Source: Novosphingobium sp. FKTRR1
GTDB taxonomy: Bacteria; Pseudomonadota; Alphaproteobacteria; Sphingomonadales; Sphingomonadaceae
Direction: 5' to 3'
DNA: 64,000 nucleotides
Assembly: GCF_020404405.1 (NCBI RefSeq)
Contig: NZ_JAIZDA010000003.1
Location: forward strand, 1-64,000
Shown here: piece by piece, positions 41,556 through 50,712 of the stretch
How positions within the stretch are numbered: the stretch's first letter is position 1
Layout of the letters: every line of letters starts with the position of its first letter
Made by a program: the position numbers and the translations under genes
Notes under the pieces: model-generated
The model's database searches: none
Told to the model about the DNA's origin: nothing
Seen by the model: the letters and a program-made list of their open reading frames with translations, nothing else

Positions 41556-41759
41556 ATGCGCATTCAAAGATTGACCCAGGTCGAACCCGCTGTCGTGGCC
41601 AAAATGCGCCAGGCGATCAATTGTCAGAAGCCGGAAGTGATCCAGAGCCGTTTCGGCATCGGTCTGAACACGTGGGTGAAATTGCGTGAGGGCAAGGCGA
41701 TCCGTCATTCGGTCGCAATCCGCCTGTTGCAACGTTTGCAGCGCGACGAACTGATCTGA
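41556..41759 (+). CDS. Small helix-turn-helix-like protein (67 aa)
   Basis: 67 residues (MRIQRLTQVEPAVVAKMRQA start) with a good Shine-Dalgarno (GAGGGG five bases upstream). The central part, KPEVIQSRFGIGLNTWVKLR followed by EGKAIRHSVAIRLLQRL, reads like the HTH core of Cro/C1-type repressors: a turn after RFGIG and an arginine-rich second helix. It has no other domain. It is divergent from the TonB receptor at 41366 and upstream of the hybrid kinase, so regulation of either neighbour is possible. The family is not identified. Confidence 0.7.
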   Translation: MRIQRLTQVEPAVVAKMRQAINCQKPEVIQSRFGIGLNTWVKLREGKAIRHSVAIRLLQRLQRDELI

Positions 41760-42015
41760 CCAAATTGCACCCCGGCCGCTGTCGAGGTCGGGGTGAGACC
41801 CACTGAAACCTTGCTCTTGGGGGGGACTTGAGTCCGTTCCGATTGCAGTGCACAATGGTTTCAATGTCGGCGTCCCGCGAAGGACCGATCCGGCATGGCA
41901 CAAGGGTCAAAACGCAACCGATGTTGATCTCGCCGCACTTTGGAAGCGTGCCGCCCACCGGGCGTTCCAGCGCGGTATCGCGGCTCCGGTGCCATAAACG
42001 CTATCGTTTCGCGAT

Positions 42016-43599
42016 ATGTTCGCTTCTCAGGCAGTTGGACATTGTCGCATGAAGCCGGGGCTCGGTGGAGCACCTCAAGACCACAGGCATCACAGGGCGG
42101 AATCTCCGGTGTCTGCGGGGGCAACTGAAATTTGCGCGGGCGCGCCGGGTTCTGCCGAATCGATCGAACGCGAGCTGCGGGCGGAAATCGCGCAACTTGC
42201 GCACGAGCGCGACGCGGCCGCCGCAGCAAGTGCCGCAAAGAGCCGCTATCTGGCCAATGTCAGCCATGAAATCCGCGCGCCGCTCAACGCCATTTACGGC
42301 TATGCGCAATTGCTAGAGCGCGGATCGGGCGTCGACCCGACCGAGGCTGCCCGCGTCATCCGCCGCAGCGCCGAACATCTGACCGATCTTGTCGATGGCT
42401 TGCTCGATATCTCGTTGGTCGAACACGGCGTCATGCGCGTTGCCAGCGATGTGGTGCGGCTGTCTTCGTTTCTCGACCAGATCGAGCGCATGTTCCGGCC
42501 CGCCGCTACGGCAAAAGGGCTTGCGTTCAGTGTCGAGGTGCGCGGTCGGCTGCCCGAATGCGTGCGCACCGACCAGAAGCGCTTGCGGCAGGCGCTGATC
42601 AATCTGGTGTCCAACGCGATCAAGTTTACGCCTATCGGATTTGTCACGCTGGCCGTCGGCTTTTCGGGGCAGGTCGCCACGTTCGAGGTGCGCGATTCCG
42701 GTCCCGGCATTGCGGCCGAAGCGCAGCATCGCATCTTTGCGCCGTTCGATCGGGGCGAACAGGATGCGGGCACCGAAGGCATCGGGCTGGGACTGCCGAT
42801 CACCCGGGCCATCGTGCAGATCCTGGGCGGCGATCTCGACCTCGACAGCACGCCGGGGCAGGGATCGTGCTTCCGGGTGCGGTTGATGTTGCCCGAAGTC
42901 GCGCCCCCGCGTGAGGCAAGTGTGCAAGCGCGTCAGAAGTCGGCACCGATCGTCGGCTACGAAGGCGCGCGCCGCAAGATTCTGGTCATGGATGACGACG
43001 TGCGCCAGCTGGCGTTCGTGCGGCAGGCGCTTGAGGACATCGGCTTCGATGTCGCGACTGCGCCCGACGGAGCCACCGCGCTGGCATTGGCCGATGCGCG
43101 CCATTTCGATCTTGCCCTTCTCGACATCGCGATGGCCGGGCCCGACGGTTGGCAGACCGCCGCCGCGTTGCGCCAGCGCCATGCCGAAAGCCTGCGCATC
43201 GTGATGCTGTCGGCCAATGCACACGACCGCCACGGGCCGCCGTCCGGTGAATCGCCACACGACGTTTTTCTGGTCAAGCCGGTCGAAATCGCCACGCTGT
43301 TCGACACGCTCGGCACCCAATTGAACCTCGCGTGGCTGCGCGCCGACCGACCGGATGCCACCGATGCAGCGGTACTGCCGCAACCCGAGGCGTCACGCAT
43401 TGCTTTGCCGGAAGCGGCAAAAGTCCGTCTGGGTGCATTGCGCGAACTGCTGAAGATCGGCTACGTGCGCGGCATAGAAGCGGAAATTCGGGCCCTTGAA
43501 GCCGCTGCGCCACAGGCGCAACCGCTCGTCGCAACGCTGTACGATTGCCTCGACCGGTTCGATCTCGCCGGGTTGGCGCGGACTATCGAGGACTATTGA
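42016..43599 (+). CDS. Soluble hybrid histidine kinase with receiver domain
   Basis: 527 residues with no transmembrane helix or recognisable sensor domain. A short coiled coil (about 50-78) leads to HisKA with NVSHEIRAPLNAIYGYAQLL, His 84 the phosphosite. HATPase_c follows, with RLRQALINLVSNAIKFTP (N box), VRDSGPGIAAEAQ (G1) and GIGLGLPITRAIVQILGG (G2). A receiver domain begins KILVMDDDVRQLAF, with acceptor Asp in LALLDIAMAGPDGW. A 90-residue C-terminal helical tail follows. A second possible start is 42049. The response regulator gene begins two bases after its stop. The input signal must come from partner proteins or from metabolite sensing by an unrecognised segment. Confidence 0.92.
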   Translation: MFASQAVGHCRMKPGLGGAPQDHRHHRAESPVSAGATEICAGAPGSAESIERELRAEIAQLAHERDAAAAASAAKSRYLANVSHEIRAPLNAIYGYAQLLERGSGVDPTEAARVIRRSAEHLTDLVDGLLDISLVEHGVMRVASDVVRLSSFLDQIERMFRPAATAKGLAFSVEVRGRLPECVRTDQKRLRQALINLVSNAIKFTPIGFVTLAVGFSGQVATFEVRDSGPGIAAEAQHRIFAPFDRGEQDAGTEGIGLGLPITRAIVQILGGDLDLDSTPGQGSCFRVRLMLPEVAPPREASVQARQKSAPIVGYEGARRKILVMDDDVRQLAFVRQALEDIGFDVATAPDGATALALADARHFDLALLDIAMAGPDGWQTAAALRQRHAESLRIVMLSANAHDRHGPPSGESPHDVFLVKPVEIATLFDTLGTQLNLAWLRADRPDATDAAVLPQPEASRIALPEAAKVRLGALRELLKIGYVRGIEAEIRALEAAAPQAQPLVATLYDCLDRFDLAGLARTIEDY

Positions 43600-43601
43600 A
43601 A

Positions 43602-44522
43602 ATGGCGGACCTGCCGCTCCATCGCGACACGGTGCTGGTTGTCGATGACATGCCGGATTCGTTGCGCCTGCTGACCGATACGCTGGAAAGCGGTGGTATC
43701 TCGGTGCTGGTGGCGACATCGGGCGGCGCTGCGCTGGACTTGCTCGAACACGTCGTGCCCGATCTGATCCTGATGGATGCGGTGATGCCCGGCATGGACG
43801 GGTTCGAGGCGACCGCGAAGATCAAGGCGAACCCGCGCATCGCGCAAGTTCCGGTGATCTTCATGACCGGGCTGACCGAAAGCGAGCACGTGATCGAGGG
43901 GTTCGAGGTCGGCGGCGTCGATTATGTGCGCAAGCCGGTCAACGTGCACGAACTGCTGGCGCGGGTGCGCGTCCATCTGGGGCACGCGCGGGCGGTGCAA
44001 GCCAGCACCGCCGGGCTCGACGCGACCGGGCGAATGATGATCGCCACCGATTTCTCGGGGCAGTTGCTGTGGTGTACGCCGCTGGCCGAGCGCGCGATTG
44101 TACGGGTGGCGCCCGATTGGCGGCGCGATGGGGCAGAATTGCCCGCCAATCTGCGTCAACTGGTCGAGCGACTGGTGCAACGGCGCGAAACGCGCGGCGC
44201 AAGCGCGCGGCTCGAACGGGGATCAGGCGCGCTCGAACTGGTGCTGATCGCCCAATACCGCGAAAACGAGGTGCTCATCCGCCTCAACGAACTTGATCCG
44301 CAAGAGCATGCGACAAGGTTGCAGGCCCGCCTTGGCCTGACCGAGCGGGAGGCCGAAGTCCTGCTGTGGATCAGCTATGGCAAATCGAACGCCGACATAA
44401 GCGATGTGCTGGCGATCAGCCCGCGCACGGTGCAAAAGCACCTTGAGCGCATTTACGAGAAGCTGGGCGTGGAAACCCGCGCGGCGGCCGCTGCCATCGC
44501 GATCCGCTCGACCGAGCAATAG
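43602..44522 (+). CDS. LuxR-type DNA-binding response regulator
   Basis: 306 residues from the ATG at 43602, two bases after the kinase stop. The receiver is VLVVDDMPDSLRLL with phospho-acceptor Asp 59 in LILMDAVMPGMDGF and the Lys in VRKPVNVHELL. A middle domain of about 100 residues (MIATDFSGQLLWCTPLAERA) looks PAS-like but is not certain. The C-terminal LuxR HTH is RLGLTEREAEVLLWISYGKS then ISPRTVQKHLERIYEKLGVE. It is surely the output partner of the hybrid kinase. Targets may include the neighbouring receptor and oxidase genes, but no site is identified. Confidence 0.93.
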   Translation: MADLPLHRDTVLVVDDMPDSLRLLTDTLESGGISVLVATSGGAALDLLEHVVPDLILMDAVMPGMDGFEATAKIKANPRIAQVPVIFMTGLTESEHVIEGFEVGGVDYVRKPVNVHELLARVRVHLGHARAVQASTAGLDATGRMMIATDFSGQLLWCTPLAERAIVRVAPDWRRDGAELPANLRQLVERLVQRRETRGASARLERGSGALELVLIAQYRENEVLIRLNELDPQEHATRLQARLGLTEREAEVLLWISYGKSNADISDVLAISPRTVQKHLERIYEKLGVETRAAAAAIAIRSTEQ

Positions 44523-44533
44523 CAACGCCGTCC

Positions 44534-44567
44534 GGCCTCCACCGCGGATGAACACGCAGCGGAGGCC
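44534..44567. terminator. Weak stem-loop between convergent genes
   Basis: GGCCTCC at 44534-44540 pairs with GGAGGCC at 44561-44567 across a 20-base loop, between the response regulator (plus) and the RidA-type gene (minus). There is no T-run. It may help end transcription from both sides. Confidence 0.35.
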
Positions 44568-44596
44568 TTGGGCATTAGCTCAATTGATGGCGTCCA

Positions 44597-45133
44597 TCAC
44601 TTCTTCTTGGGTGCAGGCTTCTTGGCTGCGATTCCTTCGATCTCGATCAGGAAATAGGGACCGGCCAGCGCCGCGACCTGGAAGGTCGAGCGAGCGACGG
44701 TGTTTGGGTTCTCGGCGGTCTTGAAGAACTGCTTGAAGCCCTCGTTTGCACCTGCGAAGTCCATCTTGCCCAGCTTCGGATCGGCCGCGACGAACAGCGT
44801 CAGCTTGATCAGGTCGGAAATCGCATAGCCACGGCTGGCGAGCGTTTCCTTGATGTTGTTCAGCGCGCTGATCGTCTGGGTCTTGGTGTCGCCCAGATCG
44901 TCGATCGACTTCACGTCAGCGAAGGTTTTCGTCGGATCGACGGGCGAGGCGAGTTTGCCCGAGAGGAAGAACAGGTCGGTGCCCGCCTTCACGTCGGCAC
45001 CATCGAGGATGAGGCTCTTGGTGTCGTTCTGCACCCGCGTAACCTGCGCTTGCGCGGCGGTGACAGGAGCGATGGCGGCTGTGGCAAGAGCGGCGGCAAG
45101 GACGAAGCGGTGAGCAGACATAAATGCTGACAT
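44597..45133 (-). CDS. Exported RidA-family protein
   Basis: 178 residues from the ATG at 45133 (a second ATG is at 45121). A clear signal peptide, HRFVLAAALATAAIAPVTAA with cleavage after AQA, precedes a RidA/YjgF domain. Family elements are LFFLSGKLASP, SALNNIKETLASRGYAISDL and the substrate-binding arginine in VARSTFQVAALAGPYFLIEI. Cytoplasmic RidA hydrolyses reactive enamines/imines made by PLP enzymes or amino-acid oxidases. An exported version would act in the periplasm. It is transcribed divergently from a TonB receptor that is followed by a cytochrome c and a flavin amine oxidase, and this fits imine clearance next to an oxidase. Confidence 0.88.
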   Translation of the reverse strand: MSAFMSAHRFVLAAALATAAIAPVTAAQAQVTRVQNDTKSLILDGADVKAGTDLFFLSGKLASPVDPTKTFADVKSIDDLGDTKTQTISALNNIKETLASRGYAISDLIKLTLFVAADPKLGKMDFAGANEGFKQFFKTAENPNTVARSTFQVAALAGPYFLIEIEGIAAKKPAPKKK

Positions 45134-45459
45134 GAAGGTATCCTCTGGTCTGGCGTGATCCGCAGCCTGTCGGGCCGCGTGGCCGGGCACCAATGAAAAG
45201 CGCTTATTGGCATATTGAGCAATACCAATGGTCGCTGCCGCGCAAAAGGGTTAGCTCAATTGTCAACTTGCGCAGTTGAGATACGTCGATCGGCGTATGT
45301 GCAACTGCGAAGGTCGGGGTGCATGGCTGGTCGCTGATAAGGATCGGCATGTGAAGGCTGCAATCATAAGCGGCTGGGCCAATCCCGAGGCAAACACGGG
45401 GTTCTACCCCAAACCACCGGGAGGGGACCCGGCGGTAAAACCAATGAGGGCAAGAAATC
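45134..45459. promoter_or_regulatory. Divergent region between RidA-type gene and TonB receptor
   Basis: 326 bp with no gene. A GGGGT-TCT-ACCCC hairpin (45399-45411) and a CCGGG/CCCGG hairpin (about 45418-45432) lie in the probable leader of the receptor gene. The receptor's Shine-Dalgarno, GAGGG at 45446-45450, is outside both. The area around 45195-45290 is AT-richer and holds ATTGG...CCAAT and CAACT...AGTTG dyads that could be operators. TTAGCTCAATTG at 45251-45262 also occurs at 44575-44586 beyond the RidA gene. Confidence 0.4.
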
Positions 45460-48009
45460 ATGGCGCCAATTTCGAAGATCGCGTTTGCAACGCTGCTGGC
45501 CTCGACGGCCATCAGCACCTCCGCCTTTGCGCAAGAAGCGCCTGCCGCTGCTGAAGCGTCAGCGCCGGTCGCCGAGGACATCATCGTCACCGGCACCCGC
45601 ACCACCGGCATGCGCGCCGCAGACAGCGCCGCGCCGATTCAGTTGGTTGGCTCCAGCGCGTTCCAAAGCGTCGGCCAGCAAGACCTGACGCAAGTGCTGG
45701 CACAAAGCCTGCCTTCGCTGAACTTTCAGGCATTCGGTGGCGACACCGCCAACCTCAACCTGACGGCCGCGCTGCGCGGCATCAGCCCGAACGACACGCT
45801 GGTGCTGGTCAACGGCAAGCGTCGCCACACCACCGCCAACCTCGCCGTGCTGGGTGGCAGCCCCTATTCCGGCGCTGCCAGCACTGATCTTTCGTATGTG
45901 CCCACCGGTTCGATCGGTCACATCGAAGTGCTGCAGGATGGCGCTGCGGCGCAATATGGCTCCGACGCCATCGCGGGCGTCGTCAACATCATCTTGAAGA
46001 ACGCCGACCACGGCGGCAGCCTCAGCGTCAATGGTGGCAAGAACTACGAAAACGGCGGCAAGACCGTCGCCACCTCGCTCAACGCCGGTTTCAAGCTGGG
46101 CGAGCGCGGTTTCGTGAACGTCACCGGCGAGTACAAGTTCCATGACTATACCCAGCATGGCAACTATGACCGCCGCTTCTTCTATGCCGACGGCACGTTC
46201 AAGCCGGGCCTGAGCGACGTGCAGATCGCCGGGATCAAGGCGAACCCCAAGTACCCCAACGTCAACACCATCAACGGTGACGCGCGCTACACGCTGTACA
46301 ACATCTCGTTCAACGCGGGCTACGATCTGGGTGACAGCGCGCAAGTCTATGCGTTCGGCAACTATGGCAACCGCAATGCCAAGGCGTACGAAAACTATCG
46401 TCACCCGGCGCGCGTTTCGGGCACGACCAGCACCGGCGTGAAGGTTTATCCGCTGCCGCTGGGCTTCCAGCCGCAAGAACACAGCCGCGAAGAAGACTTC
46501 TCGCTGACCGGCGGCGTAAAGGGCAAGGTTTCGGACTGGAACTACGACCTGTCGCTGACTTACGGCAAGGATGCGGTCGCGCTCTATACCATCAATTCGG
46601 CCAACCCCGGCGTGTTCGCACTGCTCCAGTCGGCCAGCGCCACGCCGCTGACCGGGCTGCAGCGTGACTTCTACGACGGCCAGTTGCTCAACAGCGAATG
46701 GACCGGCAACCTCGACATCACCCGCGATTTCGACGTGGGGCTGTCCAAGCCGGTCACGCTGGCGTTCGGTGGTGAATACCGCAAGGGCACTTACGCCATC
46801 AAGCAGGGCGAGTGGGCTTCGTACATCTACGGCGGCGGTCAGTCCTATCCGGGCTTCGCACCGACCGATGCCGGCGTCTACAGCCGCAAGGCCTATGCCG
46901 GTTACATCGACCTGGCGGTTGATCCGGTGGAGAACCTGCACCTCGACGTAGCGGGCCGTTACGAACACTATTCGGACTTCGGTTCGGTGTGGACCGGCAA
47001 GTTCAACGCCCGCTATGACTTCTCGCCCGCAATCGGCATCCGCGGCACCGTCTCGAACGGCTTCCGCGCGCCGACGCTGGCCGAGCAGTACTACTCTTCG
47101 GTCAACGTCGGTCCGGGTTCGACCTTCGGCCAGTTGCCGCCGAACTCGGCTGCCGCGCAAATCCTCGGCTTTGCCAAGCTGAAGCCGGAACGTTCGGTCA
47201 ACTTCTCGGGCGGCATCGTGCTGCACCCGGCCGACAAGGTGCAGATCACGATCGACGCCTACCAGATCAAGATCAAAGACCGCATCGTGCCGTCGGGCGA
47301 CCAGTTCGGTTCGCTTGGCACCGACATCGTGTCGCAGGCGATCATCAACGCGCTGATCTCGCGCGGCGTGTCGCTGGCCGACGCCACCTCGTATGCCGGT
47401 ATCGACATCTTCACCAATGGCGTCAGCACCCGCACCCGTGGTGTGGAGGCAACCGCCAACTATGCCAGCGACTTCGGCGATTCGGGCAAGGTCGACTGGT
47501 CGCTGGGCGTCAACTACAACAAGACCGACGTGACGCGGATCTCGGGCCTGCCCGCTTCGGTGTACAACGAAAAGTACGGTCAGACGAAGCTGCTCACGCA
47601 GAACTCGCTCGACGCGCTGACCTCGGCCACGCCGCGCGTGAAGGTGATCGCCAACGCCCTGTGGAGCCTTGGCAGCCTGTCGGTGAACTTGCGCGGCACG
47701 GTCTATGGTTCGGCCAGCCAGCACATCAGCCCCGATGGGTCGGGTGCGGGCAGCGCGGCGCAGTTGATCAAGATCGGTACGACGCTGATCGCCGACCTCA
47801 ACGTCGGGTACAAGGTGACCCCGGCGGTCCGGTTCGACCTTGGCGCCAACAACCTGTTCAACAAGCAGGCGCCGACTCTGCCGACGATCGCCAAGGGCAC
47901 CACCAACGAACGTCCGCTCAACGGTAACGTGTACAACTCGCCCGTCGGGTTCACCCCTTGGGGCATCAACGGCGGCTACTACTACGCCCGCGCGACGTTC
48001 AACTTCTGA
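45460..48009 (+). CDS. TonB-dependent receptor next to oxidase genes
   Basis: 849 residues. The signal peptide ends STSAFAQEAPA, and the TonB box is EDIIVTGTRTTG. The plug has ALRGISPNDTLVLVNGKRRH, STDLSYVPTGSIGHIEVLQD and DAIAGVVNIILKNADHGGS, the subtype often annotated as iron-complex receptor (CirA/FepA-like) in sphingomonads and xanthomonads, where natural ligands are frequently not iron. The barrel ends YYYARATFNF. Ribosome binding site GAGGG precedes the ATG at 45460. It heads a plus-strand run with a TPR-sulfotransferase, a cytochrome c and a flavin oxidase, so it may import the substrate those enzymes act on. Confidence 0.95.
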   Translation: MAPISKIAFATLLASTAISTSAFAQEAPAAAEASAPVAEDIIVTGTRTTGMRAADSAAPIQLVGSSAFQSVGQQDLTQVLAQSLPSLNFQAFGGDTANLNLTAALRGISPNDTLVLVNGKRRHTTANLAVLGGSPYSGAASTDLSYVPTGSIGHIEVLQDGAAAQYGSDAIAGVVNIILKNADHGGSLSVNGGKNYENGGKTVATSLNAGFKLGERGFVNVTGEYKFHDYTQHGNYDRRFFYADGTFKPGLSDVQIAGIKANPKYPNVNTINGDARYTLYNISFNAGYDLGDSAQVYAFGNYGNRNAKAYENYRHPARVSGTTSTGVKVYPLPLGFQPQEHSREEDFSLTGGVKGKVSDWNYDLSLTYGKDAVALYTINSANPGVFALLQSASATPLTGLQRDFYDGQLLNSEWTGNLDITRDFDVGLSKPVTLAFGGEYRKGTYAIKQGEWASYIYGGGQSYPGFAPTDAGVYSRKAYAGYIDLAVDPVENLHLDVAGRYEHYSDFGSVWTGKFNARYDFSPAIGIRGTVSNGFRAPTLAEQYYSSVNVGPGSTFGQLPPNSAAAQILGFAKLKPERSVNFSGGIVLHPADKVQITIDAYQIKIKDRIVPSGDQFGSLGTDIVSQAIINALISRGVSLADATSYAGIDIFTNGVSTRTRGVEATANYASDFGDSGKVDWSLGVNYNKTDVTRISGLPASVYNEKYGQTKLLTQNSLDALTSATPRVKVIANALWSLGSLSVNLRGTVYGSASQHISPDGSGAGSAAQLIKIGTTLIADLNVGYKVTPAVRFDLGANNLFNKQAPTLPTIAKGTTNERPLNGNVYNSPVGFTPWGINGGYYYARATFNF

Positions 48010-48015
48010 CGACTA

Positions 48016-48055
48016 TGGGCAGCGGCTACGTCCCTTGCGGCGTGGCCGCTGCCCA
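48016..48055 (+). terminator. 11-bp stem-loop after TonB receptor
   Basis: TGGGCAGCGGC at 48016-48026 pairs perfectly with 48045-48055 around an 18-base loop, seven bases after the receptor stop. There is no T-run. It may be a partial terminator or a 3'-end stabiliser that lowers expression of the genes further downstream. Confidence 0.5.
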
Positions 48056-48125
48056 CAACCCTTCAAGGCGCGGCACGAAGCGATCGATGCTTCGGCCGCG
48101 TTTTGCGATTTGAGGATGTGACCGT

Positions 48126-50090
48126 ATGGTCGCGGTCATGACCGATCCGATTGCCCAGGCCGCTGCCGCGCTGGCGAGCGATCCGCGCAAGGCCGCAGCC
48201 CAAGCGCGCGCGCTGGCCGCCCGCATGCCCGGCGATCCGCGCCCCCGCCTGATCCTTGCCTCGGCACTGCGCCGTCTCGAGCAACCCCAGGAAGCCCTGC
48301 CGATCTTGGTCGAACTGGCCCGCGCCTTTCCCAAGGCCGCCAAGACCCGCTTTGAACTCGGCCTGTGCCTTTGCGCAACCGGGCGCACCCGCGAAGGCGA
48401 TCAGCAACTTGACGAAGCCGTCCGGCTCGATCCCACCAATGCCGAAGCGTGGAGCGCCATCGAAACCCGCGCCTTTGCCGCTGGCGATGCTCTGCGCGAA
48501 CGCCGTGCGCAGGCCGCACTGGCCCGCATCGATGCCGGCCACCCCGAACTGGGCCGTGCTGCCGAACTGGTCGTGCTCGATCGCCACGCCGAGGCCGAGC
48601 CGATGCTGCGCCGGTTCTGCCTTGCCAATCCCAACCATCCTCAAGGGCTGCGGTTGATGGCAGCCTGTCAGGTGGCGGCGCGCGGCTTTGACGCCGCCGA
48701 AACACTGCTGCGCCATGCGCTGTCACTTGAGCCAGGGTCCATCCGCCTGCGCTTCGATCTTGCTCACGCCCTGTTCGCGGCGCGGCAGGCCGAGCGAGCG
48801 CTGGTGGAACTGGCGCCGCTGCTTGAGGCCGATCCAGCCAACCCGGCCTACCGCAACTTGCAGGCCGCCTGCCTTGGCCTGCTGGGTGACGATCAGGCGG
48901 CTGAGGCGATCAACGCCGAACTTGCCGCCGCGTTCCCGACGAACGCGCGCGTGGCCGTCAACCACGGCCATGCCGCGCGCACGGCGGGCGGACGTGACCG
49001 GGCGATCGCCGCCTATCGCCGCGCCACCGCACTCAGCCCGCAGTCGGGTGAGGCGTGGTGGGGCCTTGCCAACCTGAAGGTCGGCGTGCTGACCGACGAG
49101 GATGAGGCGCAGATGCGCCGCCTGCTGTCCATGCGATTGCCCGATGATGATCGGATGCGCATCGCCTATGCTCTTGCGCGGCGGCTCGAGGATACCGGAC
49201 GCGCTGAGGAAGCCTTCGCCCACTACGCCAGCGGCGCCGCGCTGGCGCGGGTACGCTTTGGCGGGGCCGGGCGCGATTATGCGGCTGAGGCAGCCGGTGT
49301 GGTGGGCACCTTCACGCCCGATTTCCTTGCCGCGCGCGCCGGGCAGGGGGCGCAGAGCGATGCGCCGATCTTCGTGGTCGGCCTGCCGCGTTCGGGTTCG
49401 ACGCTGGTCGAGCAGATCCTCGCCAGCCACCCGGCAATCGAAGGCACGATGGAACTGTCCTACATCGGCGCGATCGCCGCACGGATCGAGCATCAGGGCG
49501 GAGCGGAGCGGCTGACTGCTGCCAGTGCCGACGAGTTGCGCAGCTGGGGCGAGGAATACTTGGCCCGCGCGCAAGTCCATCGGCGGCTGGGCCGGGCCCA
49601 CTTCATCGACAAGATGCCCAACAACTTCCGCCATATCGGGCTGATCCGGCTGATCCTGCCCAACGCGCGGATCATCGACGTGCGACGAAATCCGATGGCC
49701 TCGTGCTTTTCGGGCTTCAAGCAGCTTTTTGCCGAAGGTCAGGAGTTTTCCTACGACCTTGCCGATCTTGCCGCCTATTACCGGCACTATCTGGCGATTG
49801 TCCGCCATTTCCACGCTGTCGCGCCCGGAACGGTGCATACGCTGATCTACGAGGATCTGGTCGAGGATACCGAGGGGCATGTGCGCCGGTTGCTGGATGC
49901 GGTCGGTGTGCCGTTCGACCCGGCGACGCTGCGCTTCTTTGAAAACGACCGAGCGGTGCGCACGGTCAGTTCAGAGCAGGTGCGCCAGCCGATCTATCGG
50001 TCGGGACTGGATCACTGGCGCACGTTCGAGCCTTGGTTGACCCCGCTGGCCGATGGGCTTGGCCCCGATCTTGCCGGATGGCGGGAATGA
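48126..50090 (+). CDS. TPR-repeat sulfotransferase family protein
   Basis: 654 residues. The first 360 are tetratricopeptide-like repeats (Ala-rich helical pairs such as DPRKAAAQARALAARMPGDP). The C-terminal sulfotransferase domain begins FVVGLPRSGSTLVEQILASH at about 413, the 5'-phosphosulfate loop for PAPS. It continues with IDKMPNNFRHIGLIRLILPN and IIDVRRNPMASCFSGFKQLF, the 3'-phosphate loop. There is no signal peptide. Such proteins usually neighbour TonB receptors in sphingomonads; substrates are unknown and may be peptides or proteins. The start at 48126 follows GAGGATG; an internal ATG at 48138 is also possible. It sits between the receptor and the cytochrome/oxidase pair. Confidence 0.9.
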   Translation: MVAVMTDPIAQAAAALASDPRKAAAQARALAARMPGDPRPRLILASALRRLEQPQEALPILVELARAFPKAAKTRFELGLCLCATGRTREGDQQLDEAVRLDPTNAEAWSAIETRAFAAGDALRERRAQAALARIDAGHPELGRAAELVVLDRHAEAEPMLRRFCLANPNHPQGLRLMAACQVAARGFDAAETLLRHALSLEPGSIRLRFDLAHALFAARQAERALVELAPLLEADPANPAYRNLQAACLGLLGDDQAAEAINAELAAAFPTNARVAVNHGHAARTAGGRDRAIAAYRRATALSPQSGEAWWGLANLKVGVLTDEDEAQMRRLLSMRLPDDDRMRIAYALARRLEDTGRAEEAFAHYASGAALARVRFGGAGRDYAAEAAGVVGTFTPDFLAARAGQGAQSDAPIFVVGLPRSGSTLVEQILASHPAIEGTMELSYIGAIAARIEHQGGAERLTAASADELRSWGEEYLARAQVHRRLGRAHFIDKMPNNFRHIGLIRLILPNARIIDVRRNPMASCFSGFKQLFAEGQEFSYDLADLAAYYRHYLAIVRHFHAVAPGTVHTLIYEDLVEDTEGHVRRLLDAVGVPFDPATLRFFENDRAVRTVSSEQVRQPIYRSGLDHWRTFEPWLTPLADGLGPDLAGWRE

Positions 50091-50208
50091 GCGGGGTGGG
50101 CGCCGAGCCTGCGGGCAACAAGGAATTTGGTCTGCAGGGCTCGGTTTGCGATGGGAATGCCCGTGCAAACCGGAGCGCGTCTGAAGCGATGATGATGGTG
50201 GGACTTTG

Positions 50209-50661
50209 ATGAACAAGACGATACGAATGACGGTGCTGGGCCTTGCCGGGCTTGCCTGTGCTGGCGCACTGGCGGTCGGCAGCCCCGGCTTTGCGCAGGA
50301 TCGGCCGGGACCGGGCGGCGGTGGAGCCGCGGTGTCCGATGAAGGGCGCGAGGTGTTCGAACAGATCTGCGCTGCCTGCCACATGGCCGATGCCAAGGGC
50401 GGCGGCAGCGATGGCGCGCGCGTGCCAGCTCTTGCTGGAAACAAGAACCTGGCGAACAAGGACTATCCGATCATCCTGCTGCTCAAGGGGCGCGGCGGCA
50501 TGCCCTGGTTCACCGACATTCTGACCAAGCCGCAAATCGCCGCGGTGATCACGTATGTGCGTGGTCACTTCAACGACTACCACGATCCCGTGACCGTTGC
50601 CGACATCGACCGCATCGGCAGCACCAATCCGCCCGTTCCCGATTGCAACTGCGGGCATTGA
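50209..50661 (+). CDS. Exported c-type cytochrome, class I
   Basis: 150 residues from the ATG at 50209; the TTG three bases before it is less likely. The signal peptide ends GSPGFAQ. The haem motif is CAACH (Cys 54 to His 58), and Met 98 in GRGGMPWF is the probable sixth ligand. A C-terminal DCNCGH adds two cysteines outside the haem motif. It would carry electrons in the periplasm. It is placed 51 bp upstream of the flavin oxidase gene on the same strand, which suggests it is the oxidase's electron acceptor, so the enzyme may act as a dehydrogenase rather than producing peroxide. Confidence 0.9.
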   Translation: MNKTIRMTVLGLAGLACAGALAVGSPGFAQDRPGPGGGGAAVSDEGREVFEQICAACHMADAKGGGSDGARVPALAGNKNLANKDYPIILLLKGRGGMPWFTDILTKPQIAAVITYVRGHFNDYHDPVTVADIDRIGSTNPPVPDCNCGH

Positions 50662-50712
50662 GCCTGCCGCCTGCCTGCTGATCCCAACCGACCGCGTTCT
50701 GGAAGGACCAAG

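Noticed and set aside
44575..45262. Direct repeat TTAGCTCAATTG on both sides of the RidA-type gene (44575-44586 and 45251-45262)
   Set aside because: It could suggest insertion of the gene, but a 12-base match at this distance is expected a few times by chance in 64 kb, and there are no other signs of mobility.
45559..47724. A 721-codon minus-strand frame opposite the third TonB receptor
   Set aside because: The receptor is certain, and the antisense product has no motif.
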